From NCBI GenBank assembly GCA_947440895.1, contig CANETO010000160.1, forward strand, positions 1 through 5,556: a stretch of DNA of 5,556 nucleotides, in the 5' to 3' direction. The first letter of the stretch is position 1; every line of letters starts with the position of its first letter. The notes under the pieces were generated by a model. The model was not told the DNA's origin and ran no database searches. It saw nothing but the letters and a program-made list of their open reading frames with translations. Of this stretch, positions 1-5,220 are shown in pieces. The translations under genes and the position numbers were made by a program. This DNA comes from Planctomycetaceae bacterium (GTDB taxonomy: Bacteria > Planctomycetota > Planctomycetia > Pirellulales > UBA1268).

Positions 1-126
1 AAAAACAATCAATTCGACATACAGTCCATTTCCCTCAGCCGCACCACGCGAGACATCACCATGTCCCGAGTCGTAGGATGCAGTCGAATGCCGCGGCCAG
101 CCATGCTTGCACCGGCCTTCCACCCA

Positions 127-240
127 TCACCCCTGCCGCTGCTTATGCCGGGGGTCCTCGCAGACGACGACCACCACGCCACGACGGCGGACAATCTTGC
201 ACTTATCACACATACGGCGGACGCTGGCGCGAACCTTCAT
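127..240 (-). CDS. rpmJ: 50S ribosomal protein L36, zinc-binding form
   Basis: L36 is the smallest large-subunit protein. It binds 23S rRNA near the peptidyl-transferase side and aids late assembly. The frame runs from ATG at 240 to TGA at 127 and gives 37 residues, exactly the family length. It starts MKVRASVRRMCDKCKIVRR and ends EDPRHKQRQG, both diagnostic. The zinc ligands C11, C14, C27 and H32 are all present, so this is the C+ (zinc-ribbon) form rather than the zinc-free paralogue. No good Shine-Dalgarno is visible; a 10-bp palindrome (ACGAGCTCGT, 243-252) sits 2 nt before the ATG. A promoter-like sequence lies ~65 nt upstream, so it may head the transcript running into the alpha operon genes (rpsM and others), expected beyond the left edge. 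Confidence 0.96.
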   Translation of the reverse strand: MKVRASVRRMCDKCKIVRRRGVVVVVCEDPRHKQRQG

Positions 241-304
241 GGACGAGCTCGTGGTAAGGGCCAACCACGCCTTCGGCTGAAATGGGATGTTGGGGGAGCC
301 TTAG

Positions 305-334
305 ACTATAGAATCTCTTAGGGGTCATTCACAA
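305..334 (-). promoter_or_regulatory. Candidate sigma70-type promoter upstream of rpmJ
   Basis: The minus strand reads TTGTGA (334-329), an 18-nt spacer and TATAGT (310-305): four of six and five of six matches to the -35 and -10 consensus. Initiation would be near 298, leaving a ~58-nt leader before rpmJ. The AT-rich -10 stands out in GC-rich surroundings. If real, it drives rpmJ and the alpha-operon genes separately from the spc transcript. Confidence 0.5.
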
Positions 335-368
335 GGGGGGCCTTCGCAGCAGCCGAAAAACCGCCGAC

Positions 369-390
369 TGAGCTGTATTTTGCAGGCTCA
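369..390 (-). terminator. Weak inverted repeat just after map, possible terminator
   Basis: On the minus strand TGAGC-C-TG and CA-GCTCA can pair (7 bp with one bulged C) around CAAAATA, starting 8 nt after the map stop. A T5 stretch follows about 8 nt later, interrupted by GC-rich sequence. It is in the right place to end the map transcript ahead of the rpmJ promoter, but the stem is short and the T-run badly placed. Confidence 0.22.
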
Positions 391-397
391 CTCCCCT

Positions 398-1198
398 TCA
401 GGCAGCCGTTCCGACCATCTCGCCTTCGGCCGGGGGGGCCGTCAGCACCAGGGGGCCGGCCTCCGTGATGGCGACCGTGTGCTCGAAGTGGGCGCTGGGG
501 AGGCCGTCCACCGTGGACTGCGTCCAGTGGTCGGCCAGAACACGTACTTTTTTCGTCCCCATGTTCACCATCGGTTCCACGGCGATCACAAGCCCCGGCT
601 CGATCTCAAAGTCGTGGTTCTTGCGAAATGCCGGGGAGCAGAAGTTGGGAACCTGCGGGTCTTCGTGCATTTTCCGGCCGATGCCGTGACCGACAAAGTT
701 CTCGACCACTGAAAAACCGTGATCCCGCACGAAGTGAGCCATCTCCTGGGCCACATCGCTCCAGCGGTTCCGTGCTCCCATCAGCTGAATCGCCAGTGCG
801 AGCACGCCCGACGTGCAATCGAGCAATCGCTGCACCTCCGCTGAGACCGTTCCCACCGGATGCGTGACGGCAGAATCGCCGCACCAACCACCGACGCTGC
901 AGCCCGTATCGATGCTGATGACGTCCCCCGACCGGAGCGCCCGTGGGCCAGGAATGCCGTGGACAACCTCGTCATTCACCGAGATGCAACAGGCCGCGGG
1001 AAACGGCACCTTGCCGGGAACCCCCTTGAACAACGCGACCGCATCATGCTGGGCGAAAAAGCGATCGACTGCCTGGTCGATCTCGCCGGTCGTGACTCCC
1101 GGTTTGACCAGCGCGCCGGCAACCTGATGGGCACCCCAGACCACGAGGCCGGCCCGCCGCATCAGGGCAATTTCACGAGCGGAACGAAGATTAACCAC
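398..1198 (-). CDS. map: Methionine aminopeptidase, type I
   Basis: This cytosolic metalloenzyme removes the initiator methionine from nascent proteins when the second residue is small. The 266-residue product matches E. coli Map (264). All dinuclear metal ligands are visible: D97 (VISIDTG), D108 (WCGDSAV), H171 (VGHGIG), E208 (IAVEPM) and E239 (HFEHTVAIT). The catalytic-site histidines H80 (VVHGIPG) and H178 are also present. There is no N-terminal zinc-finger extension, so it is the plain type Ia form. The start is GTG at 1198, two codons after an in-frame TGA, which excludes a longer form; the Shine-Dalgarno is poor. It lies 180 nt after adk, in a gap with a promoter-like -10 and two inverted repeats, so it may be expressed partly on its own. 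rpmJ follows after 157 nt. Confidence 0.97.
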   Translation of the reverse strand: MVNLRSAREIALMRRAGLVVWGAHQVAGALVKPGVTTGEIDQAVDRFFAQHDAVALFKGVPGKVPFPAACCISVNDEVVHGIPGPRALRSGDVISIDTGCSVGGWCGDSAVTHPVGTVSAEVQRLLDCTSGVLALAIQLMGARNRWSDVAQEMAHFVRDHGFSVVENFVGHGIGRKMHEDPQVPNFCSPAFRKNHDFEIEPGLVIAVEPMVNMGTKKVRVLADHWTQSTVDGLPSAHFEHTVAITEAGPLVLTAPPAEGEMVGTAA

Positions 1199-1268
1199 GC
1201 TTCACGCACCCACGCATCAGGACAATGAAAAAACCAAGGACACACACCGCCGTTCGCGGTCGACATCA

Positions 1269-1290
1269 AGGCCGGCGGACACACCGGCCT
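1269..1290 (-). promoter_or_regulatory. Strong GC hairpin in the adk-map intergenic region
   Basis: On the minus strand AGGCCGGTG and CGCCGGCCT pair over 9 bp (one T-G wobble) around a TGTC tetraloop. No T-run follows directly. A second, weaker inverted repeat (ACCGC/GCGGT, 1246-1260) and a T6 run (1228-1233) lie further downstream, before the map start. It could be an mRNA stability element, a leader structure or a weak terminator of the adk transcript. Confidence 0.5.
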
Positions 1291-1309
1291 CACACCGCGA
1301 GTGTCGGGA

Positions 1310-1340
1310 ATTATAACGGCTCGCACCCGCGCTGCATCAG
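1310..1340 (-). promoter_or_regulatory. Candidate promoter upstream of map
   Basis: The minus strand has a perfect TATAAT at 1315-1310, surrounded by GC-rich sequence. The best -35 is poor: CTGATG at 1340-1335, three of six matches with a long 19-nt spacer. Initiation would be near 1303, giving a leader of about 105 nt before the map GTG. The perfect -10 in a GC-rich gap is the main support; the weak -35 keeps confidence low. Confidence 0.35.
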
Positions 1341-1378
1341 CGCGTCGAGAAGCACCACCGCCGACCGCAACCGCGTGC

Positions 1379-1954
1379 TCAGCGGCCCGTAAAACCCCTC
1401 TCAAAACGTTGTGTGGCACTTTTCACGCGACTGAAGATGTCATCGGCTGTGCCGAGGCCGTCGATACAGGCGAGCTTTCCCTGGCGGCCATAATATTCAA
1501 GCAGCGGAGCCGTTTGTTCCTCGAAGCTGGCGATGCGCCGCGAAAAAATCGCAGGATCGTCATCGGCTCGCTTCCGTGCGAGCATCCGTCGGACCAGTTC
1601 GTCACGAGGAACGGCCAGTTCGATGACACCGTCGACGCTCATGGCTCGTCGTTCCAGAAGATCATCCAAAATTTCCGCCTGGGGCAGCGTGCGCGGAAAG
1701 CCATCGAGTAGGAACCCGGCCCGGCAATCACCCGCCTCGAGCCTCCGGATCACCATTCCCACAATCAATGAGTCGGGCACCAATTGCCCCTGCTCCATCG
1801 ACCAGGACGCCTCCAGTCCTTCTGGGGTTCCGGCCCGAACGGCCGCCCGCAGCATCTCACCGGTGGAAAGGTGCGGCACCCTGAGCAGCTCAACGAGTCG
1901 CTGGCACTGCGTCCCTTTACCCGCTCCTGGAGGACCGATGAGGATGATCCGCAT
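1379..1954 (-). CDS. adk: Adenylate kinase, short-lid type
   Basis: Adenylate kinase interconverts ATP + AMP and 2 ADP in the cytosol and balances the adenylate pool. The 191-residue product has the P-loop GPPGAGKGT (7-15) for ATP phosphate binding. It also has the AMP-site STGEMLRAAV (30-39, with T31 and R36) and the DGFPRTLPQA signature (84-93, with R88). After residue 125 the long lid found in ~215-residue enzymes such as E. coli Adk is replaced by a short loop (RKRADDDPAIFSRR, 127-140). No zinc-binding cysteine cluster is present, so this is the short form. The ATG at 1954 has GAGGA six nt upstream (1961-1965). The secY-adk-map placement is common across bacteria and links nucleotide metabolism to the translation cluster. 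The assignment is secure. Confidence 0.96.
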   Translation of the reverse strand: MRIILIGPPGAGKGTQCQRLVELLRVPHLSTGEMLRAAVRAGTPEGLEASWSMEQGQLVPDSLIVGMVIRRLEAGDCRAGFLLDGFPRTLPQAEILDDLLERRAMSVDGVIELAVPRDELVRRMLARKRADDDPAIFSRRIASFEEQTAPLLEYYGRQGKLACIDGLGTADDIFSRVKSATQRFERGFTGR

Positions 1955-1960
1955 GGCATA

Positions 1961-1965
1961 TCCTC
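1961..1965 (-). promoter_or_regulatory. Ribosome-binding site of adk
   Basis: The minus strand reads GAGGA with a 6-nt spacer to the ATG at 1954. It lies just downstream of the intergenic inverted repeat at 1977-1999, so folding of that repeat leaves the site free. Confidence 0.65.
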
Positions 1966-1976
1966 ATGCATGACAG

Positions 1977-1999
1977 GCGGCGGCCGATTGATCCGCCGC
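1977..1999 (-). other. Inverted repeat in the secY-adk gap
   Basis: GCGGCGG and CCGCCGC form a perfect 7-bp stem with a 9-nt loop. The stem lies between the secY stop and the adk ribosome-binding site and has no T-run, so it does not look like a terminator. A role in mRNA processing or stability is possible but unproven. Confidence 0.5.
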
Positions 2000-2016
2000 A
2001 CTACCATCACACGAGA

Positions 2017-3378
2017 TCATGATTTTTCCAGAAGACCTGTGTAATTCCGCATCACGAGATGGCTGTCGATCTTCTGCACCAGGTCGAAGGCTACGCTCAC
2101 CGCGATGAGCAAACCCGTCCCTCCGTAGAAGCTCGCGATTTGCGCCGGGATGCCGAGTGCCCCGCCGACAATCGTAGGGATGACCGCAACCAACGCCAAG
2201 AACCCTGCCCCGACATAGGTGATCCGTTCCATGACCCGCTCGAGGTAGTCGGCGGTCCGCTTCCCGGGGCGGTAGCCTGGAATAAACGAACCAAAGTTCT
2301 TGAGGTTGTCGGCCATCTCCTTGGGATTGAAGGTGATCGCCGTCCAGAAATAGCAGAAGAAGTAGATCAGCACCACGTACAGCACGTTGTACAAGAACGA
2401 CTGGCCACGGGTGAACGAATCGTGGAGGGCCCCCAGGACGGTGTTTCCGGGATATGCGTTGTGCAGGTACTGGAAGAACATCTGCGGAAAAAGCAGCAGT
2501 GAACTGGCAAAAATGATGGGCATGACCCCCGCCTGATTGACACGCAGCGGAAGATACTGACGGGTTCCGCCATAGACGCGCCGACCTCGAACGTGCTTGG
2601 CGCTCTGAGTCGGAATCCGTCGTTGCCCCTGGGTCATGAAGACCACGCCCGCCACCACTCCGACAAAGAGTGCGGCCAGCACCAGGAGCGTTTCCACGCC
2701 CATCTTGCCGCCACCGCCGCCCAACTCCCAGTTCGTGTCGCTGCCGAGCTGAACCAGAGCGCTCGGCATCGCCGCCAGGATGCCCGCCATGATCAAGAGG
2801 CTGATACCGTTGCCGATACCGAACTCGTCGATCTGTTCACCCAGCCACATCAGGAAGATCGTGCCCGCGGTCATGGTCATCACCGCGACAAACTGCCATA
2901 TGAAAGGCAGGCGACCGTCCACAAGGAAGCTCGACTGAATCAGTGAGGTGTCACCAACCCTCGCGGACGAGAGAAACGCCACATAGGCCCAGCTCTGCAC
3001 AAGGCAGATGACAACGGTGGCGTACCGGGTGTATTCGTTGATCTTCTTGCGACCGCCCTCGCCCTCTTTCGACAGCCGCTCCAGCGGAGGCCACACCGTC
3101 GACAAGAGCTGGAAGATGATCGAGGCGGAGATGTAGGGCATGATCCCCAAGCCGAAAATGGTGGCCTGGGAGAGTTGGCTCGCCGAAAATACGGCGACCG
3201 TTCTCAACAAGTCGCCGATCCCTCCGGTCTCTTCCGCAAACGCGGACATCGCCTTGGGGTCGATGATCGGGAGGGGAACCTGCCAGCCCACGCGATAGAT
3301 CGCGAGTAATCCCAGCGTGAGCAGAATCTTTTGTCGCAGTTCCGGGATCGTGAAGACGATGCGCAACTTTTCAAGCAC
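2017..3378 (-). CDS. secY: Protein translocase subunit SecY
   Basis: SecY is the ten-helix channel subunit of the SecYEG translocon in the inner membrane. It passes unfolded proteins driven by SecA or the ribosome. The product is 453 residues (E. coli 443). Recognisable regions in order: the first helix (about 15-35); the plug and second-helix region with GLGIMPYISASIIFQLL (76-92); the QGQRRIP cytosolic loop (250-256); LPLRVNQAGVMPIIFASSLL (276-295); NPKEMADNLKNFGSFIPGYR (351-370); and the C-terminal DSHLVMRNYTGLL (438-450). The start is GTG at 3378, with GAGGAG 8 nt upstream and an in-frame TGA five codons before it, so no longer start is possible. A periplasmic loop between helices 5 and 6 carries a run of five glycines (220-224). 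adk follows after 62 nt. Confidence 0.98.
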   Translation of the reverse strand: MLEKLRIVFTIPELRQKILLTLGLLAIYRVGWQVPLPIIDPKAMSAFAEETGGIGDLLRTVAVFSASQLSQATIFGLGIMPYISASIIFQLLSTVWPPLERLSKEGEGGRKKINEYTRYATVVICLVQSWAYVAFLSSARVGDTSLIQSSFLVDGRLPFIWQFVAVMTMTAGTIFLMWLGEQIDEFGIGNGISLLIMAGILAAMPSALVQLGSDTNWELGGGGGKMGVETLLVLAALFVGVVAGVVFMTQGQRRIPTQSAKHVRGRRVYGGTRQYLPLRVNQAGVMPIIFASSLLLFPQMFFQYLHNAYPGNTVLGALHDSFTRGQSFLYNVLYVVLIYFFCYFWTAITFNPKEMADNLKNFGSFIPGYRPGKRTADYLERVMERITYVGAGFLALVAVIPTIVGGALGIPAQIASFYGGTGLLIAVSVAFDLVQKIDSHLVMRNYTGLLEKS

Positions 3379-3386
3379 GGAACTGG

Positions 3387-3392
3387 CTCCTC
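3387..3392 (-). promoter_or_regulatory. Shine-Dalgarno site fixing the secY GTG start
   Basis: The minus strand reads GAGGAG followed by an 8-nt spacer and GTG. It is the best ribosome-binding site in the window. With the in-frame TGA just upstream, it settles the use of a non-ATG start for secY. Confidence 0.8.
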
Positions 3393-3432
3393 AACCTTTG
3401 GGGATGGGACGGATTCGGGTAGCACTCACAAT

Positions 3433-3454
3433 CGTCGTATCCGGGGATCCGACG
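3433..3454 (-). other. Imperfect inverted repeat in the rplO-secY gap
   Basis: On the minus strand CGTCG pairs with CGACG, then a G/A mismatch, then ATC with GAT around CCCG. It lies 8 nt after the rplO stop, with no T-run following. It may be a 3'-end or processing structure, or chance in GC-rich DNA. Confidence 0.35.
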
Positions 3455-3461
3455 CCCAACC

Positions 3462-3977
3462 CTACCCTGCGACCGGCTTTTTAGGCGATGCCGTTTTCAA
3501 AATTCGCTTGTTCCGCACAACCGGTGCGGGACCAGGAATCTCCGTGACGGTTCCGCCCGCAGCGAGAATTTTCTCGCGGGCCTGGGCGCTGAAGTGATGC
3601 GCCGACACCTTCAGCGACTTGGCAATCGTGCCATTTCCAAGAATTTTCAATTCGTCCCAAATGCCCTTGGCAAGACCGACAGACCGGAGAGTCTCGGGGG
3701 ACACCTCACTGCCTGCAGCGAACCGATCCTCAAGATCCTCGACGTTGACGTCTTTCACAATCCGACCGTGCCGGTTGTGAAAACCGCGCTTTGGGATGCG
3801 GCGAATAAGCGGAGTGCCACCGCCCTCGAAGATGGCCGGAGCGCTCCAGCCCGCCAACTGCCCCTGCCCCTTGTTGCCACGGCCGGCCGTTCTGCCGCGG
3901 CCGGACCCAGGGCCGCGGCCGACCCGCAAGCGCTTCCGGTTCTTGTGGATGCCCTTGTTCACATCATTCAGCTTCAT
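3462..3977 (-). CDS. rplO: 50S ribosomal protein L15
   Basis: L15 is a late-assembling 23S rRNA-binding protein that helps stabilise the large subunit. The 171-residue product starts with the classic MKLNDV and then the glycine/arginine-rich extension RVGRGPGSGRGRTAGRGNKG (18-37). This is followed by FEGGGTPLIRRIPKRGF (50-66) and the globular domain ending GGTVTEIPGPAP (141-152). It is longer than E. coli L15 (144 residues) because of a basic C-terminal tail (VVRNKRILKTASPKKPVAG, from 153). The ATG at 3977 is preceded by GGAAGG (3986-3991) with an 8-nt spacer, a reasonable ribosome-binding site. secY follows after 83 nt, the conserved order. The assignment is secure. Confidence 0.97.
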   Translation of the reverse strand: MKLNDVNKGIHKNRKRLRVGRGPGSGRGRTAGRGNKGQGQLAGWSAPAIFEGGGTPLIRRIPKRGFHNRHGRIVKDVNVEDLEDRFAAGSEVSPETLRSVGLAKGIWDELKILGNGTIAKSLKVSAHHFSAQAREKILAAGGTVTEIPGPAPVVRNKRILKTASPKKPVAG

Positions 3978-4142
3978 TGTCTTTACCTTCCGCTTTCCGT
4001 GTTCACGCCGGGTCCAGCCCTCCAGGCATCCCCAGTGTTTTGGGGCTCAGCCCGCTGGTGGTCGCCGGGCCTCCGCCCCTGCCGTCTCGTGTCTTGGATT
4101 ACCGCTGCAATCAATCGAACTGCGTACCGAATCCCCTGCTCA
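3978..4142 (-). other. 165-nt rpsE-rplO gap where rpmD would be expected
   Basis: No L30-like reading frame is found here in any minus-strand frame. The single long open frame crossing it (to 4183) overlaps the end of rpsE and gives an arginine/proline-rich product with no L30 motif. A small hairpin, CCCCA/TGGGG with a 6-nt loop (4030-4045), lies within it, and the rplO ribosome-binding site GGAAGG is at its end (3986-3991). Confidence 0.6.
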
Positions 4143-4676
4143 CTATGAGAGTGAAACTCCCCGCAGTCGCTCCACATCGGCACGCGTACGGAGTTGCTTG
4201 AGGGCGTTGATCGCGGCCTTCACCAGATTGACCGGATTGGTCGACCCGTGGACTTTTGTCAGAACGTCGCGAATTCCAGCCGACTCGCAGACGGCACGAA
4301 CTGCAGCGCCGGCAATGATGCCGGTGCCGGGGCTCGCGGGCAGCATGATAACCTTCGCGGTACCGCTGAACCCCTCGACTCGATGGGGAATCGAGCCCGA
4401 CTCAACCGGGACCTCGACCAGGTTCTTCATGCCGTCCTTGATCGCCTTCTCGACTGCGGGGGGCACTTCATTGGCCTTCCCGTAGCCACAGCCGACCTTG
4501 CCGCGTCCGTTTCCGATCACGACCAGGCCGGCGAAGCTGAAGCGGCGACCACCCTTGACGACCGTGGCGCACCGCCGAACCTTCACGACCTTTTCTGCAA
4601 ACTCACCGCCCCGAGATTCTCCTCCGCGGGAATCCCTGTTTCTCGAATCCCTGTCTCTGCTGCCGCTGGTGGACAC
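4143..4676 (-). CDS. rpsE: 30S ribosomal protein S5
   Basis: S5 is a small-subunit protein near the mRNA entry site that affects decoding fidelity and 16S rRNA folding. The 177-residue product has the N-terminal double-stranded RNA-binding S5 domain: EKVVKVRRCATVVKGGRRFS from residue 28, then VVIGNGRGKVGCGYGKANEV. The C-terminal domain follows (LPASPGTGIIAGAAVRAV, then AGIRDVLTKVHGSTNPVNLV). The start is GTG at 4676. An in-frame TAG lies 12 codons upstream with no ATG, GTG or TTG between, and the conserved core starts at about residue 28, so this start is well constrained. The first 27 residues are a hydrophilic extension carrying four Ser-Arg-x-x-Asp/Glu pentapeptides, unlike the core. The gap to rplO is 165 nt and lacks rpmD. 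The assignment is secure. Confidence 0.97.
   Translation of the reverse strand: MSTSGSRDRDSRNRDSRGGESRGGEFAEKVVKVRRCATVVKGGRRFSFAGLVVIGNGRGKVGCGYGKANEVPPAVEKAIKDGMKNLVEVPVESGSIPHRVEGFSGTAKVIMLPASPGTGIIAGAAVRAVCESAGIRDVLTKVHGSTNPVNLVKAAINALKQLRTRADVERLRGVSLS
4602..4661 (-). repeat. Four tandem 15-bp units encoding SRxx(D/E) pentapeptides in the S5 N-terminus
   Basis: Residues 6-25 of S5 read SRDRD-SRNRD-SRGGE-SRGGE, four in-register five-residue units. At DNA level two adjacent 15-bp units at 4630-4659 are nearly identical, sharing GAATCCCTGT on the plus strand. The other two units are more diverged. The periodicity suggests growth by tandem duplication of a 15-bp unit. The segment is charged and probably disordered, ahead of the conserved S5 domain. 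Confidence 0.8.
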
Positions 4677-4762
4677 GATTGGCTCTTTCGCTAGGAAGAC
4701 TGTGTGCTAGGTAGATACGCTCTGAAAAATCGATGTGTGATGGACGTGTCGAGTAAACCGGA

Positions 4763-5131
4763 TCAGAACTCAAGCCCCGCCTCGCGGGCCGCGTCAGCCA
4801 GGGCCGCAACCCTGCCGTGATACCGAAATTCACCTCGATCGAAACAGATTTTTTTGACGCCGGCAGCCAACGCCCGTTCCGCCACCGTTTTACCGATTGC
4901 AGTAGCCGCGTCCTTATTGCCCCCGAAACCGACAGCATCCCGGAACTGCTTATCCATCGTACTGGCCGATGCGAGCGTCCGACCAGAGGCGTCGTCGATG
5001 ATCTGGGCGTAGATGTGCTTGTGTGCGCGGAAGACGGAGAGACGGGGGCGCTCCGCCGTACCGCGGATGAACCGACGCACGCGGTGGCGGCGACGAATGC
5101 GCTGACGGAGGATCGTGCGGGCGTGGTCCAT
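4763..5131 (-). CDS. rplR: 50S ribosomal protein L18
   Basis: L18 binds 5S rRNA and, with L5, anchors it in the central protuberance of the large subunit. The 122-residue product matches the usual bacterial length (about 117-122). It begins with an arginine-rich tail (RQRIRRRHRVRR, residues 9-20), then the RPRLSVFRAHKHIYAQIIDD core (28-47). It ends with the family signature FDRGEFRYHGRVAALADAAR (97-116) and the terminal EAGLEF. The ATG at 5131 gives a full-length N-terminus. The Shine-Dalgarno is weak, with only an AGAG-like stretch upstream. It sits between rplF (89-nt gap) and rpsE (86-nt gap), the standard spc position. I saw no convincing promoter in either gap. The assignment is secure; only the start relies on family length. 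Confidence 0.97.
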   Translation of the reverse strand: MDHARTILRQRIRRRHRVRRFIRGTAERPRLSVFRAHKHIYAQIIDDASGRTLASASTMDKQFRDAVGFGGNKDAATAIGKTVAERALAAGVKKICFDRGEFRYHGRVAALADAAREAGLEF

Positions 5132-5220
5132 GGCGACTCTAGATTGGAATGGGGCTTGGGTTGAACAGATGAACGTTTACGTGTGTCGGAGTCGGGGTCG
5201 AGATACTGGGGGCTCGATGG

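Noticed and set aside
9..209. 66-codon minus-strand frame near the left edge, considered as rpsM
   Set aside because: It overlaps rpmJ out of frame and lacks any S13 motif (no PRxxGVDIP-like start). rpsM is more likely to begin beyond the window.
1162..1419. 85-codon minus-strand frame spanning the adk-map gap
   Set aside because: Overlaps the 3' end of adk and the 5' end of map out of frame. The sequence is not recognisable, and the gap is better explained by promoter and stem structures.
3594..4148. 184-codon open frame on the plus strand
   Set aside because: Antisense to rplO and the rpsE-rplO gap. No family motif and no ribosome-binding site noted.
3983..4183. 66-codon minus-strand frame considered as rpmD (L30)
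   Set aside because: Lacks L30 features, overlaps the end of rpsE and has an arginine/proline-rich composition expected from non-coding GC-rich DNA.
3796..4485. 229-codon open frame on the plus strand
   Set aside because: It lies antisense to rplO and rpsE, both certain from conserved motifs. The product is proline/arginine/serine-rich with no recognisable domain, typical of antisense frames in GC-rich DNA.
4677..4762. Possible promoter in the rplR-rpsE gap (TCGACA-like -35, TATCTA-like -10)
   Set aside because: The two hexamers are 29 nt apart, too far for a working pair, and no better partner is present for either.
5132..5220. Short inverted repeats in the rplF-rplR gap (TCGAG/CTCGA; ACGT-AA-ACGT)
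   Set aside because: Stems of only 4-5 bp with a large or too-small loop; expected by chance.
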